From the NCBI GenBank assembly GCA_017609625.1, contig JAFCDN010000013.1, positions 1-35,516 on the forward strand: DNA of 35,516 bases. Reading direction: 5' to 3'. The translations under genes and the position numbers were made by a program. This stretch comes from Candidatus Iainarchaeum sp. (GTDB lineage: Archaea > Iainarchaeota > Iainarchaeia > Iainarchaeales > 1-14-0-10-31-34). Below the pieces are notes generated by a model. It ran no database searches. It worked only from the letters and a program-made list of their open reading frames with translations, and had not been told where the DNA came from. Below are positions 11,437 through 20,205 of the stretch, one piece after another (within the stretch, counting starts at the first letter, position 1; each line of letters begins with the position of its first letter).

Positions 11437-12903
11437 TCACAACTTTTTCAGCTTTACTCCCATTTCATCCAGAATTTTTTCTATTGGCTCTTCTGGAGAG
11501 TCAACTGTAACTTCTGCTAATAAACTAAGATTTTTTACTAAACCGCATTGAGGTCCGTCTGGAGTTTCAATTGGATCAAGCCTTCCCCAGTGTGTTCCAT
11601 GGACATCTCTTGCTTCATAAAGCTCGCGATTTTTATCCAAAGGACTTTTTACTTTTCTTAAATCAGTTAATGGAGCCAAGTAATTTACTCTTTCCATGAA
11701 TTTTGATACTCCGGTTGCTCTTCCAATCCAGTTTCCTGTAGACATTGCAAACCTTATTCTTTCACTTATTGCTCCAGGCCTTACTACAGTTGAAATATTT
11801 AATTTTCTTCTTCTGGTAACTGTCCTGTCAATCTGAAACTTTAAATCTTTAATAAAGTATTTGAATGAATATCTAAACAAGTGTTCCATTAATTTTCCGC
11901 TTAATTCCAGTCTTTTGTTTTTGTAATGGTCTTTGTCGTCTTCTTTTCTTATTCCATAGCTTAATTCAATTGATTTTGTTGCCATCATTGCCAGATAATA
12001 TGCTTTTGCTAATCTGTCTTCTGCTCTTTGTCCAATATGCGGCAGCAAGAAAGCATCTATTACTTCTTTTGCTCTTCTTAACCTGTATTCTATCACTTGC
12101 CCTGGTGCAACATATTTTCCTATTTTATCCAGTGCATCTGATTCTTTTTTAATGTCATCAAGTTCTAAGTTCAGTAAAACATCATTCATTATTTCTTTTT
12201 CTTCTGGAAACGCTCCGACAATTTCTTTTTCTGATTTTAATCCCAAAGCTTTTAGCAAAACAAACAGCTTTAGTTTTTTTGGAGAAGAAGGAAATGTAAC
12301 TGACAAAACTCCGTCAATGCTTCTTGTAATTCTAACTCTTCCTTTAAATGCTCCTTTAGTGGAAATAACTTCTGCGATATCCCTGTCCATTTGTTTTGAA
12401 ACCAAAACCCTGTCTGAAGACAAAACCTCTTGTGTCATCAGGGATTTTTCTGAACCATTAATTATAAAGTATGCCCCAAAATCCATTGGGTCTTCCCCAA
12501 ATTCTATTAATTCTTCTGAATTTAATCCTTCAAGCCAGCACCTGTTTGATTTAAGCATTATAGGCATTTCTCCTATATAAGCTCTTTTTTCATCTTGTTC
12601 TACATCTCTTCTAAGCAGTTTCATTGTCAAAAACAAAGGACCAGAATAAGTTCTGTTTCTTGTTCTTGCTTCCATTGGAAAAAAGTTTGATCTAGGAGAA
12701 CCATCTGCTTCAATTATTCTTGGCTTTAATACTTCAATATTGTGTAATTCGATTTTTACTTCTTCTATTTTTGGCACAATTGTTTTGTTTTCTTCTACTA
12801 TTTCATCTAATTTTGAATCAATAAACTGGTTGTAAGAATCTATTTCCTGTTGTGCAAGGTTTTTGTTTGAAAAATAAGAGCGAATTAATGGCCAGCCATT
12901 CAT
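11437..12903 (-). CDS. rpoB2: DNA-directed RNA polymerase subunit B''
   Basis: GAYFIINGSEKSLMTQEVLSSDRVLV; THWGRLDPIETPDGPQCGLVKNLSLLA. Confidence 0.96.
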   Translation of the reverse strand: MNGWPLIRSYFSNKNLAQQEIDSYNQFIDSKLDEIVEENKTIVPKIEEVKIELHNIEVLKPRIIEADGSPRSNFFPMEARTRNRTYSGPLFLTMKLLRRDVEQDEKRAYIGEMPIMLKSNRCWLEGLNSEELIEFGEDPMDFGAYFIINGSEKSLMTQEVLSSDRVLVSKQMDRDIAEVISTKGAFKGRVRITRSIDGVLSVTFPSSPKKLKLFVLLKALGLKSEKEIVGAFPEEKEIMNDVLLNLELDDIKKESDALDKIGKYVAPGQVIEYRLRRAKEVIDAFLLPHIGQRAEDRLAKAYYLAMMATKSIELSYGIRKEDDKDHYKNKRLELSGKLMEHLFRYSFKYFIKDLKFQIDRTVTRRRKLNISTVVRPGAISERIRFAMSTGNWIGRATGVSKFMERVNYLAPLTDLRKVKSPLDKNRELYEARDVHGTHWGRLDPIETPDGPQCGLVKNLSLLAEVTVDSPEEPIEKILDEMGVKLKKL

Positions 12904-13115
12904 TTGACCACCACTCTGTAATAAACAGTTTTCCCTGCAGTCGGAGTCTCTCTTGTAATCCTGATTAAGTCGCCTTTTTTTGCTTCAAGCTCTTCTATTA
13001 CTGGATCTAAAAGTAGAATGTTAGGAAAGTTTTCTTTTTTTCCGTATTTTTTTATTATTCTCTCTGCTTCTTCTTCACCTACAATTTCGTGTATTGGAAC
13101 TAGCAAATGGTTCAT
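12900..13115 (-). CDS. rpoH: DNA-directed RNA polymerase subunit H (start trimmed from ORF-track TTG at 13139 to ATG at 13115)
   Basis: MNHLLVPIHEIVGEEEAERIIKKYGKKENFPNILLLDPVIEELEAKKGDLIRITRETPTAGKTVYYRVVVK matches the archaeal RpoH/RPB5 pattern; ATGA overlap with rpoB''. Confidence 0.92.
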   Translation of the reverse strand: MNHLLVPIHEIVGEEEAERIIKKYGKKENFPNILLLDPVIEELEAKKGDLIRITRETPTAGKTVYYRVVVK

Positions 13116-13346
13116 TATAGAACTTAGCGTCTTTTCCAAAAAATCATCTCCAAAGAGAAAAATGCCTTTTCAAGGGAAACTTTATATTAATAAACAATGA
13201 ATTTTCAACTTTTATAATTGACACTGAAAACGACTAACTTGTGCAAACTAACTATTTAGCTTGGGAAAAGCATTTAAATATTATGTTTAAACTAGCTTTT
13301 CTTTGGATTCAGTATTGTTTTTAACCAGATTTTTTCTTATTTGTTT

Positions 13347-13997
13347 ATGCACCCTATAGAAAAAGATTTTTCTCTTTTGCTTTTCATTGCAAAAAAATCC
13401 TTAAACTCTTGTTTTCATGCTTCAACTTCAGAGATTGCATTGGAATTAAATTCTTCCCAGCAGACTGTTTCAAGAAAACTTTTTTTTCTCTCAGAAAAAG
13501 GTTTGATTGAAAGAAAAGTCCTTGCTTCAGGAAACATTCTTTCTTTAACAGAAAAAGGAAAAAAAGTTCTTTTGAAAAGAAAAAACGAATTAGAAGAAGT
13601 TTTTTCTTTGAAAAAACAAAACAAAATTTCAGGAAGAGTTCAGTCAGGCTTGGGTGAAGGAAAATATTATATAAATTTAGCCGGCTATCAAAAACAGTTT
13701 GTGGAAAAATTAGGCCAAAAAGTTTTTGCAGGAACACTAAATTTGAAAATAGATGAAACCAAACTGGAAGGTTTTCTTTCCTCCAAAGAAAAAATTCAAA
13801 TGCAAGGATTTTCAACTAAAGAAAGAAAATTCGGCTCGGCAGTTTTATTCAAAGTTAAATTAAACAATTCAGTTAATGCTGCATTAATAATTCCTGAAAG
13901 AACAAACCATCCTTCTGATGTTGTAGAAATAATTTCTCCTTTTTTTCTGAGAAAAAAATTAAAATTAAAAGACAACTCAAATGTTTTCATTTCTTGA
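13347..13997 (+). CDS. CTP-dependent archaeal riboflavin kinase with N-terminal winged HTH (RbkR-like); ORF track starts at TTG 13341, ATG at 13347 preferred
   Basis: HTH half: ASTSEIALELNSSQQTVSRKLFFLSEKGLIERK. Kinase half (DUF120-type): GRVQSGLGEGKYYINLAGYQKQFVEKLGQKVFAGTLNLKI...LIIPERTNHPSDVVEIISPFFLRKKLKLKDNS. Confidence 0.88.
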   Translation: MHPIEKDFSLLLFIAKKSLNSCFHASTSEIALELNSSQQTVSRKLFFLSEKGLIERKVLASGNILSLTEKGKKVLLKRKNELEEVFSLKKQNKISGRVQSGLGEGKYYINLAGYQKQFVEKLGQKVFAGTLNLKIDETKLEGFLSSKEKIQMQGFSTKERKFGSAVLFKVKLNNSVNAALIIPERTNHPSDVVEIISPFFLRKKLKLKDNSNVFIS

Positions 13998-14589
13998 ATG
14001 GTTTTTTTAGTTTAGAAAAAAAGCTTTCTTTTTTATTTTCTTTTTTTTCTGGTTTCCTTCCGGCATAAGAAACTTTTCCTAACTCCCTTTCAGTTTCTTC
14101 GACTAATTTGTTAACTTTTTCTGTCAGCCTGTCTTTTTTTAACAGGTCATCATCTTTTTTCAGAAACCCTATCATTTTTTCTATTTCTTTTTCTCGAGCT
14201 GTTTTTTCCAAAGTTTTGGCAACATTTTTTTGGTCAAGCTTTTTTTCTAAAAAAGGTTGCGGTGCAGCTTTTTCTGAAAAAGGTGTTTCAGCATCTTTTT
14301 TTTCTTCAGATTCAGCTGGTTTGTTCATTCCTTTTTTTTCATTTATTTCTTTAACTTTTTCTTTAAGCTTTTTTCCGATATCTTCTTTTTTTTTCACAGG
14401 AATTTTTGTTTCAGATTTTTGTTCAATCTGTTCATTCTTTTTCTTAGTTTTTTGTTCACTAACAAAACCTTGATTTTGTTGTGCACTCAAACCTTTGGTT
14501 TGAGTTGCAACCTTTTTTTTCAAAAAAGGTTGTTTCTTTTCAATAAGGGTCATCATTTCTTCAATATTTTCTTTTTGTTTTTCTCCCAT
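13987..14589 (-). CDS. Hypothetical low-complexity Lys/Glu-rich protein
   Basis: Intact 200-aa ORF ending 4 nt from the next gene; strongly biased composition; contains palindromic DNA (see findings). Confidence 0.65.
   Translation of the reverse strand: MGEKQKENIEEMMTLIEKKQPFLKKKVATQTKGLSAQQNQGFVSEQKTKKKNEQIEQKSETKIPVKKKEDIGKKLKEKVKEINEKKGMNKPAESEEKKDAETPFSEKAAPQPFLEKKLDQKNVAKTLEKTAREKEIEKMIGFLKKDDDLLKKDRLTEKVNKLVEETERELGKVSYAGRKPEKKENKKESFFSKLKKPFKK
14461..14532. repeat. Three consecutive perfect inverted repeats (hairpins)
   Basis: aacaaaa-n6-ttttgtt (14461-14480); actcaaacc-ttt-ggtttgagt (14485-14505); caacctttttt-n3-aaaaaaggttg (14508-14532). Confidence 0.85.
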
Positions 14590-14590
14590 T

Positions 14591-15514
14591 TTATCCCTCT
14601 ATTTTTAGGTAATCCTTTAATTCCACTTTTTCGTTGAAAGTGATGTTGTATTTTCTTGTTTTTATGATTATTTCTGCTTCGTAACCTGAAGGAATTTTTT
14701 CCATGCTTAAAATTTTTACTTCAGTTGTTCCAAGGCCTTTTTCCAGTTCTTTTCTCATTTTTCCTTTTATCTCTTCTTCTGATTTAGGAAAAAGTTCTTC
14801 TGATGTTCTTTTTTTCCACACTACATAAATTACTCCTACAATAATAAGAGAAATAAATCCTCCTGCAACCAAAAGGAAAGGAAATTCTTCTGGCGTGGTT
14901 CTTTCAAATTTTATTTCAATCAATTCTTGTTTTCCATGAAAATAAGTGAAACCTTCTGTTAAAACAAAATCGTTTGGGGTTACTTCCAGAACTTTCTCGT
15001 TTACTTTCACTTTTGTTTCTTCGTAAGATATGTTTGAAGAAAAAAAATCTTCTTGTTCTTCAATTTTAAGCAGATAAAAATCTTCTTTTTCTTCCAGGCT
15101 GAAGCTTTCGTCTGAAAGTTCGCTTAATTTTTTCACTGCGGTTTTGGAGTTTTCAAAGTTTATTTTAAGTTCTCCTACTTCTTCATTTTTTTTCATGCTG
15201 CAGGTTAAAGTGTTCTTCATTTCTTTCAGCAGAATAATTTTTGTTCTAAGAATTTCTTTTTTGTATTGATTTGCTTCTGTAATCTGTGAATCAAATTCTT
15301 TTTCTTTTGCTGTAATCAGTTCTTTTATTTCTGTTGTGCAGTTTGAAACAGTTTTTCCTTTTCCACTCAGAGTTCCTGCATAAAAGATTTCTGTTTTTAT
15401 TATTTTTTCCCCGATCTCTATTGAAGTCGTTTTTTCTGCTGAATCAAAGTAGTTAATGCATCCGCTGGAAAACAGCAGCAAAACCAATGCAGTGAAAGCA
15501 ATTATTTTTTTCAT
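14591..15514 (-). CDS. Hypothetical lipoprotein with a C-terminal TM segment and a cytoplasmic tail
   Basis: MKKIIAFTALVLLLFSSGC lipobox; TM segment FPFLLVAGGFISLIIVGVIYVVWKK. Confidence 0.75.
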   Translation of the reverse strand: MKKIIAFTALVLLLFSSGCINYFDSAEKTTSIEIGEKIIKTEIFYAGTLSGKGKTVSNCTTEIKELITAKEKEFDSQITEANQYKKEILRTKIILLKEMKNTLTCSMKKNEEVGELKINFENSKTAVKKLSELSDESFSLEEKEDFYLLKIEEQEDFFSSNISYEETKVKVNEKVLEVTPNDFVLTEGFTYFHGKQELIEIKFERTTPEEFPFLLVAGGFISLIIVGVIYVVWKKRTSEELFPKSEEEIKGKMRKELEKGLGTTEVKILSMEKIPSGYEAEIIIKTRKYNITFNEKVELKDYLKIEG

Positions 15515-15557
15515 CCATTAACATTAGTTTTATCATCTTAATAAAATTTTGCTTTCT

Positions 15558-15734
15558 TTATAATCTCATATACATGAGGTTTCCAACAGCTAGAAACATA
15601 TAAAGAGAAACAGCGCCTATTGGAGTAAAAATGAATTCTCCTAAAAATTCAATTTCAAATATGTTTAGAAATAACACAAGCAAGTATGTGATTATCCACA
15701 GCCAAAGTCCCTGAATTAAAGATTTTTTTATCAT
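15558..15734 (-). CDS. Small membrane protein (58 aa), second copy of the small module component
   Basis: My translation: MIKKSLIQGLWLWIITYLLVLFLNIFEIEFLGEFIFTPIGAVSLYMFLAVGNLMYMRL*. Below the ORF-track cutoff; two hydrophobic segments; same C-terminal MRL and same position as the 16107-16277 ORF. Confidence 0.6.
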   Translation of the reverse strand: MIKKSLIQGLWLWIITYLLVLFLNIFEIEFLGEFIFTPIGAVSLYMFLAVGNLMYMRL

Positions 15735-15742
15735 TTAATCAC

Positions 15743-16105
15743 TTACCCAAATACATTCATTTTAAACAAAACAATCATTACTGCAGCATATGCTGTCAAA
15801 ACTAAAGGGATTTTTCCTTTTAGTGAAGGAACTGTTTCAGTAAAATTCAGAAGGACAACTTCTAGGGTGTAATAAACAAACAAAAAGCCTGCAACCAAAA
15901 CAACCAAATTGACTCCTGCTAAAAACTCTAGGTAACCAAAAATTCCTAACACTAAAATAATCAGAAACTTCCATGTGAATTTTTCGTTGTAAACAAAAAC
16001 AATTGCAAAGAACATAAATGCCCAGAGCAGATTGCCCATTATTAGTTCAACAAACCACATCAAGTCCAGTGAAATTAACCTTGGAATCCATTCAACTGAA
16101 AGCAT
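15743..16105 (-). CDS. Membrane protein of unknown family (120 aa), module copy 2
   Basis: MLSVEWIPRLISLDLMWFVELIMGNLLWAFMFF...; paralogous to 16281-16643. Confidence 0.75.
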   Translation of the reverse strand: MLSVEWIPRLISLDLMWFVELIMGNLLWAFMFFAIVFVYNEKFTWKFLIILVLGIFGYLEFLAGVNLVVLVAGFLFVYYTLEVVLLNFTETVPSLKGKIPLVLTAYAAVMIVLFKMNVFG

Positions 16106-16106
16106 T

Positions 16107-16277
16107 TCATAACCTCATAAACAAATTATTCAGAATTGAAATCAAAAATAATCCTGCAATTCCTTCTACTGAGTAAAGAATGTCTGAAAAAAATCTTATT
16201 CCAACTAAATTCAAGACAAAGAGAGCAGTAAACAAAACGCAGAAAACTTTTATTCCTCCTGAAAATCCTTTTACCAT
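16107..16277 (-). CDS. Small membrane protein (56 aa), first copy of the small module component
   Basis: My translation: MVKGFSGGIKVFCVLFTALFVLNLVGIRFFSDILYSVEGIAGLFLISILNNLFMRL*. Its stop (TGA) is 1 nt from the next ATG. Confidence 0.6.
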   Translation of the reverse strand: MVKGFSGGIKVFCVLFTALFVLNLVGIRFFSDILYSVEGIAGLFLISILNNLFMRL

Positions 16278-16280
16278 TTT

Positions 16281-16643
16281 TTACACCAAAAACAAATTAT
16301 AGTAAATTAACACTAGCCAGAACTGCACTGCCATAATTGCAGGAAAGCTCTCTTTTAGTGATTCAATATTTCCTGCAAAAGTTAATATTATGACTCTGCT
16401 AATATAGTTAAGGAAGAAAAATCCGCCTACTAAATAAACCCAGCCAACCATTGGCACAAAATTGATTAAAGTCCAAATATAAAATACGCTGACAAAAAAA
16501 TATTTTGAGCTCCACTTCATATTATTATAAATAAAAGCAGCCATTCCAAAAACAAAAACCCAAACAAGGTTATCCATAGCTAACTGGACAAACCACATTA
16601 AATCTAGTGCCAGAAGCCTGCTAAAAAACTCAAATACAAGCAT
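16281..16643 (-). CDS. Membrane protein of unknown family (120 aa), module copy 1
   Basis: MLVFEFFSRLLALDLMWFVQLAMDNLVWVFVFG...; shares RL(S/A)LDLMWFVxLxMxNLxWxF with 15743-16105. Confidence 0.75.
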   Translation of the reverse strand: MLVFEFFSRLLALDLMWFVQLAMDNLVWVFVFGMAAFIYNNMKWSSKYFFVSVFYIWTLINFVPMVGWVYLVGGFFFLNYISRVIILTFAGNIESLKESFPAIMAVQFWLVLIYYNLFLV

Positions 16644-16727
16644 TTTATCTACCTTAAACTAACCAATTATGTATAAAATAGGCAAGAAAAAGCTTAAATA
16701 ATCATTTTTTCACTGAAATAGGTTACT

Positions 16728-17477
16728 TTATAGAAATGAAATCACTATATAAAAAACCCCTAAAGCAAAACAAAAATAGCTGAAATTAATTCTTTTTGCA
16801 GCTTTAATCAAATATTTTATGCTTAAATAGCCAACAGCAAATGCAACGAAAACTGCAATCAGCAGGTTTGCTTCAAACACAATTCCTTCTTTTAACCCAA
16901 ACAACGCTTCTGCAAGAAACACTGAAGGGATTGAAAGCAGAAAACTCAATCTAAAAGCTTTTTCCGGAGTAAAACCTGTAAACAATAAAACTGAAGTTGT
17001 TACTCCGCTTCGGCTTATCCCTGGCAAAACAGAAAACCCTTGTCCTAATCCAAGCAAGAAAGCATTTTTTTTTGTTTTTCCTGCAGTTTTTTCTTTTTTC
17101 TTTTTCCACTGCAAAAAACCTGTAACCAAAAGCATCAAACCAATAAGCAAAGAGAGATAAAATGAACTGGAAGAAATTTGTTTCAAAAACAAATACATTG
17201 GAATTCCGGTTATTGCTGTTGACAATACTGCTATGCCCAAAAACTGCAAAAGGTTTTTTTCCCGTAAAGAGATTATTTCTTTTATTTCTTTTCTAAAGTA
17301 TAATAGAGCAGCTAACATGGTTCCTGCATGCAAAAAGATTGCATAAGAAAAAGCTTTTTCTGCAGGAATTCCAAACAATTCTGTTGCTGCAATTATTGTC
17401 TGCCCTTGTGAACTAATCGGAAGCCATTCAGTTATTCCCTGCAAGAGTCCTAAAAAAATCGCCTGAAATAAATCCAT
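16728..17477 (-). CDS. uppP: Undecaprenyl-diphosphatase / polyprenyl-diphosphate phosphatase
   Basis: LQGITEWLPISSQGQTII and VLPGISRSGVTTSVLL signatures of the BacA/UppP family; multiple TM segments. Confidence 0.93.
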   Translation of the reverse strand: MDLFQAIFLGLLQGITEWLPISSQGQTIIAATELFGIPAEKAFSYAIFLHAGTMLAALLYFRKEIKEIISLREKNLLQFLGIAVLSTAITGIPMYLFLKQISSSSFYLSLLIGLMLLVTGFLQWKKKKEKTAGKTKKNAFLLGLGQGFSVLPGISRSGVTTSVLLFTGFTPEKAFRLSFLLSIPSVFLAEALFGLKEGIVFEANLLIAVFVAFAVGYLSIKYLIKAAKRINFSYFCFALGVFYIVISFL

Positions 17478-17494
17478 TTATATAATCTGAACCA

Positions 17495-17540
17495 CAAGTT
17501 TTAAATATGTGATTACGCATAATAATTATGTGATATTATG
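17495..17540. promoter_or_regulatory. Divergent promoter/operator between uppP and the vapBC-like pair
   Basis: Near-symmetric TATA-like ttttaaatat at about 17499-17509. Imperfect inverted repeat CATAAT-a-ATTATG (17518-17530) and a repeated 'atgtgat' just before the antitoxin ATG. Confidence 0.4.
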
Positions 17541-17780
17541 CCTAATCTTACTTTATCTGTGAGTGATGAAACAAAAAGAAGAATGGATGAACATCCTTCA
17601 ATTAGATGGTCTAATGTAGTTCGTTCAATTATAGAAAAAAAACTAGAAGATTTTGAGGAAGCAGAAAAGCTTGCAAGAAAAGGAAAGCTTTCTATGGAAG
17701 ACTTTAAGGAAGTCTCAAGAAAAATTGATTCTGCTGCTTCAAAGCACGCAAAGGCGTTGTTGAATGAAAATAACAGTTGA
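17538..17780 (+). CDS. VapB-like antitoxin (RHH-type)
   Basis: MPNLTLSVSDETKRRMDEHPSIRWSNVVRSIIEKKLEDFEEAEKLARK; overlaps the downstream PIN ORF. Confidence 0.8.
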   Translation: MPNLTLSVSDETKRRMDEHPSIRWSNVVRSIIEKKLEDFEEAEKLARKGKLSMEDFKEVSRKIDSAASKHAKALLNENNS

Positions 17781-18174
17781 CGCTAACATATTGTTTGCCT
17801 GTTTGATTAGAGAAGGACAAACAAGGAAAATGTGGTTTAATCCTGAACTTCAGTTATTTGCTCCTTCTTTTATTATAGTTGAATTTTTGAAATACAAAAA
17901 GCTGATCCAAAAGAAATTTGGTTCAAAAGAAAAAGAATTTGACAGGCTGGTTGAATTAGTTTTAAATCAAATTAATTTTGTTTCTGATGATGAACTTAAA
18001 CCTTTTCTTCCTGCAGCAGTTTTTCTTTTAGAGGATTCTAAGGACTGGCTTTATTTGGCTTGTGCCTTAAAAGAAGATACAATAGTCTGGAGCAATGACA
18101 AAGGATTCAAAAAACAGAAAAGAGTTGGAGTTAAAACTACTTCTGAAATGATTGAAGCTGATTATTCTCTTTAA
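17764..18174 (+). CDS. VapC-like PIN-domain toxin
   Basis: MKITVDANILFACLI N-terminal Asp motif, EFLKYK Glu, EDSKDWLYLACALKEDTIVWSNDKGFKKQ acidic motif. Confidence 0.85.
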   Translation: MKITVDANILFACLIREGQTRKMWFNPELQLFAPSFIIVEFLKYKKLIQKKFGSKEKEFDRLVELVLNQINFVSDDELKPFLPAAVFLLEDSKDWLYLACALKEDTIVWSNDKGFKKQKRVGVKTTSEMIEADYSL

Positions 18175-18244
18175 TGAAAATTTTTTTGATTAAATCCGCG
18201 TAAACCAACTTTTATATATTAGATTAAACTTATAATAAAGCTAT

Positions 18245-18745
18245 ATGAAAAGAATTTTTTTTATAGGATTTATTTTAATTTTAGCAGCAGGCTGTACTGA
18301 AATAGGTGACAAAGGTTCAATAGATAAATCTGGTGCAAAATACTGTGAAACAAAAGAAGACTGTGTAATTAAATACAATGTTTTGTATAACGGAGAATGT
18401 TCTGCTGGGTGTTTTAATACTGAATCTAAAGTTGATTCTCAATGTAATTCAACAACAAAATGGGAGCCTTTTGCTCCAAACAAAACATGTGTTTGTGAAA
18501 ACAACAAATGTATAATGAAAGAGAAAACCTCTTATGATGAACTGGAAAATTATCCTCCTCAAACAAAAGAGTTATGTGAATCTGGCGGAGCAGAATATGC
18601 AGGCTTTAATACAGGCTGTCATGATGAATGTGTTTATGAAAGATGGTCTTTAGAAGAACCTTTTATTTGTACTCAGGCTTTATCTTCTGGCTGTGACTGT
18701 GGTCAAGATAAATGCTGGAATGGAATCGAATGTGAATCTAATTGA
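18245..18745 (+). CDS. Cys-rich hypothetical lipoprotein
   Basis: MKRIFFIGFILILAAGC lipobox; many Cys residues; TATA-like tttatatatt about 30 nt upstream of ATG. Confidence 0.75.
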   Translation: MKRIFFIGFILILAAGCTEIGDKGSIDKSGAKYCETKEDCVIKYNVLYNGECSAGCFNTESKVDSQCNSTTKWEPFAPNKTCVCENNKCIMKEKTSYDELENYPPQTKELCESGGAEYAGFNTGCHDECVYERWSLEEPFICTQALSSGCDCGQDKCWNGIECESN

Positions 18746-20090
18746 TTTGCTTTAATTCTTTTGGAATCCACAAACTTGTTTTATACACTAAAACAGTTAT
18801 CCCTGTTCCGGCTAAAGCTGAAAACAAGAATGCAAACCAAATCCCTTCTAATCCTTGATTTTCTTTCAGAAAAAATGCAAGTACGATTATCAGAACCCAA
18901 TACACTCCTGTTAAAACCATTGCAAGAAAAGTTTTTCCTGCTCCCTGAAAGCCCGCAGAGATTGTCATTAAAATTCCTCTAAAAGGATAAGAAAAAGCAA
19001 TTATTGAAAGATAAACTATTCCAATTGAAACAACTTCTTTGTCTGAAGAAAACAATTCAAAAAACGGTTTTGGAAACAAAAAAAGTATTGCTGCAACCAA
19101 AGTCATTAATACAGCAGAAATTGTTGTGGAATAAAAAATAGTTTTTTTTGCTCTATGAAGTTTTTTTGCGCCAATATTCTGCCCTACAATTGCAATTGTT
19201 GCACTGATTAATCCAAGAATTGGAAGTATTGCCAAAGAATCTAATCTTGTTCCAATTCCATATGCAGCTAATGCAAAAATTCCAAAGCCTCCGACAAAAC
19301 TCATTACCAGAGTTAATCCAACTGAAATAGTCAAATGTCCTGCAGAGGCTGGTGCTCCAAGAAAAAAAATGTCTTTCAAAATCTTTGGCTTGAAAGAAAA
19401 ATCTTTTGGTTTGATTTTGATTATTCCTCTTGATTTCAGAATATGCCAAACATTCAGCCCTGCTCCAATGCTTCTGGAAATAACTGTTGCTAAAGCTGCG
19501 CCAAAAATTCCTAAAGCTGGAAAGCCAAACAAACCAAAAATCATTATTGGATCCAGAATAATATTTATTACAACACTTATTGCCATGTTAATCATTGGAG
19601 TTTTAGAGTTTCCTTCTGCCTGCATTATTCCTTGGGAAATAAATCCAATAAACAGAAAGATAAAACCGATAAAAATTGTGTTTGAATACAATAAAGTGAG
19701 TTCAAGAATCTCCGGGGTTGCACCCATAAAAACAAAAATCGGTTCTCCAAAAATAATTCCAAGAACTGCAATTATTATTCCAACCATCCCTGCTAAAATA
19801 AGAGAGTGTTCTGCAACGTTGTCTGCTTTTTTGTAATTCTTTGCTCCAATTGCCTGTGCAACCAGAGTAGTTGAACCTACTGCCAAACCTGAAGCCAAAG
19901 CAATGAAAATAAAAACTACAGGAAAAGTTATTGCAACTGCAGCTAAAGCTTCTGCTCCCAGCATTCCAATAAAAATAGTGTCAATTATATTGAATGCAGT
20001 CTGCAAAAGCATTCCAACCATTATCGGCAGTGCAAGAAAAACCAAGTTTCTGAGAATGCTTCCTTGAGTAAGATTGTTTTTTTTGTTCAT
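18738..20090 (-). CDS. MATE family efflux transporter
   Basis: LTQGSILRNLVFLALPIMVGMLLQTAFNIIDTIFIGMLGAEALAAVAITFPV; GLAVGSTTLVAQAIGAKNYKKAD; 12-TM pattern. Confidence 0.93.
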   Translation of the reverse strand: MNKKNNLTQGSILRNLVFLALPIMVGMLLQTAFNIIDTIFIGMLGAEALAAVAITFPVVFIFIALASGLAVGSTTLVAQAIGAKNYKKADNVAEHSLILAGMVGIIIAVLGIIFGEPIFVFMGATPEILELTLLYSNTIFIGFIFLFIGFISQGIMQAEGNSKTPMINMAISVVINIILDPIMIFGLFGFPALGIFGAALATVISRSIGAGLNVWHILKSRGIIKIKPKDFSFKPKILKDIFFLGAPASAGHLTISVGLTLVMSFVGGFGIFALAAYGIGTRLDSLAILPILGLISATIAIVGQNIGAKKLHRAKKTIFYSTTISAVLMTLVAAILFLFPKPFFELFSSDKEVVSIGIVYLSIIAFSYPFRGILMTISAGFQGAGKTFLAMVLTGVYWVLIIVLAFFLKENQGLEGIWFAFLFSALAGTGITVLVYKTSLWIPKELKQIN

Positions 20091-20205
20091 AAAAATCAGT
20101 TCTAAAAAACAAAAAGATTAAGTTAGGCTAACCAAACATTTAATAATAATTATATGCAACAATCGCTTTTTATTTCTTTTCCTCTTTTTCTAATAACAGA
20201 TTCAG

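Noticed and set aside
13384-13815. Minus-strand 143-aa ORF antisense to the riboflavin kinase
   Set aside because: Low-complexity Phe/Leu/Lys translation; the sense ORF has clear domain motifs.
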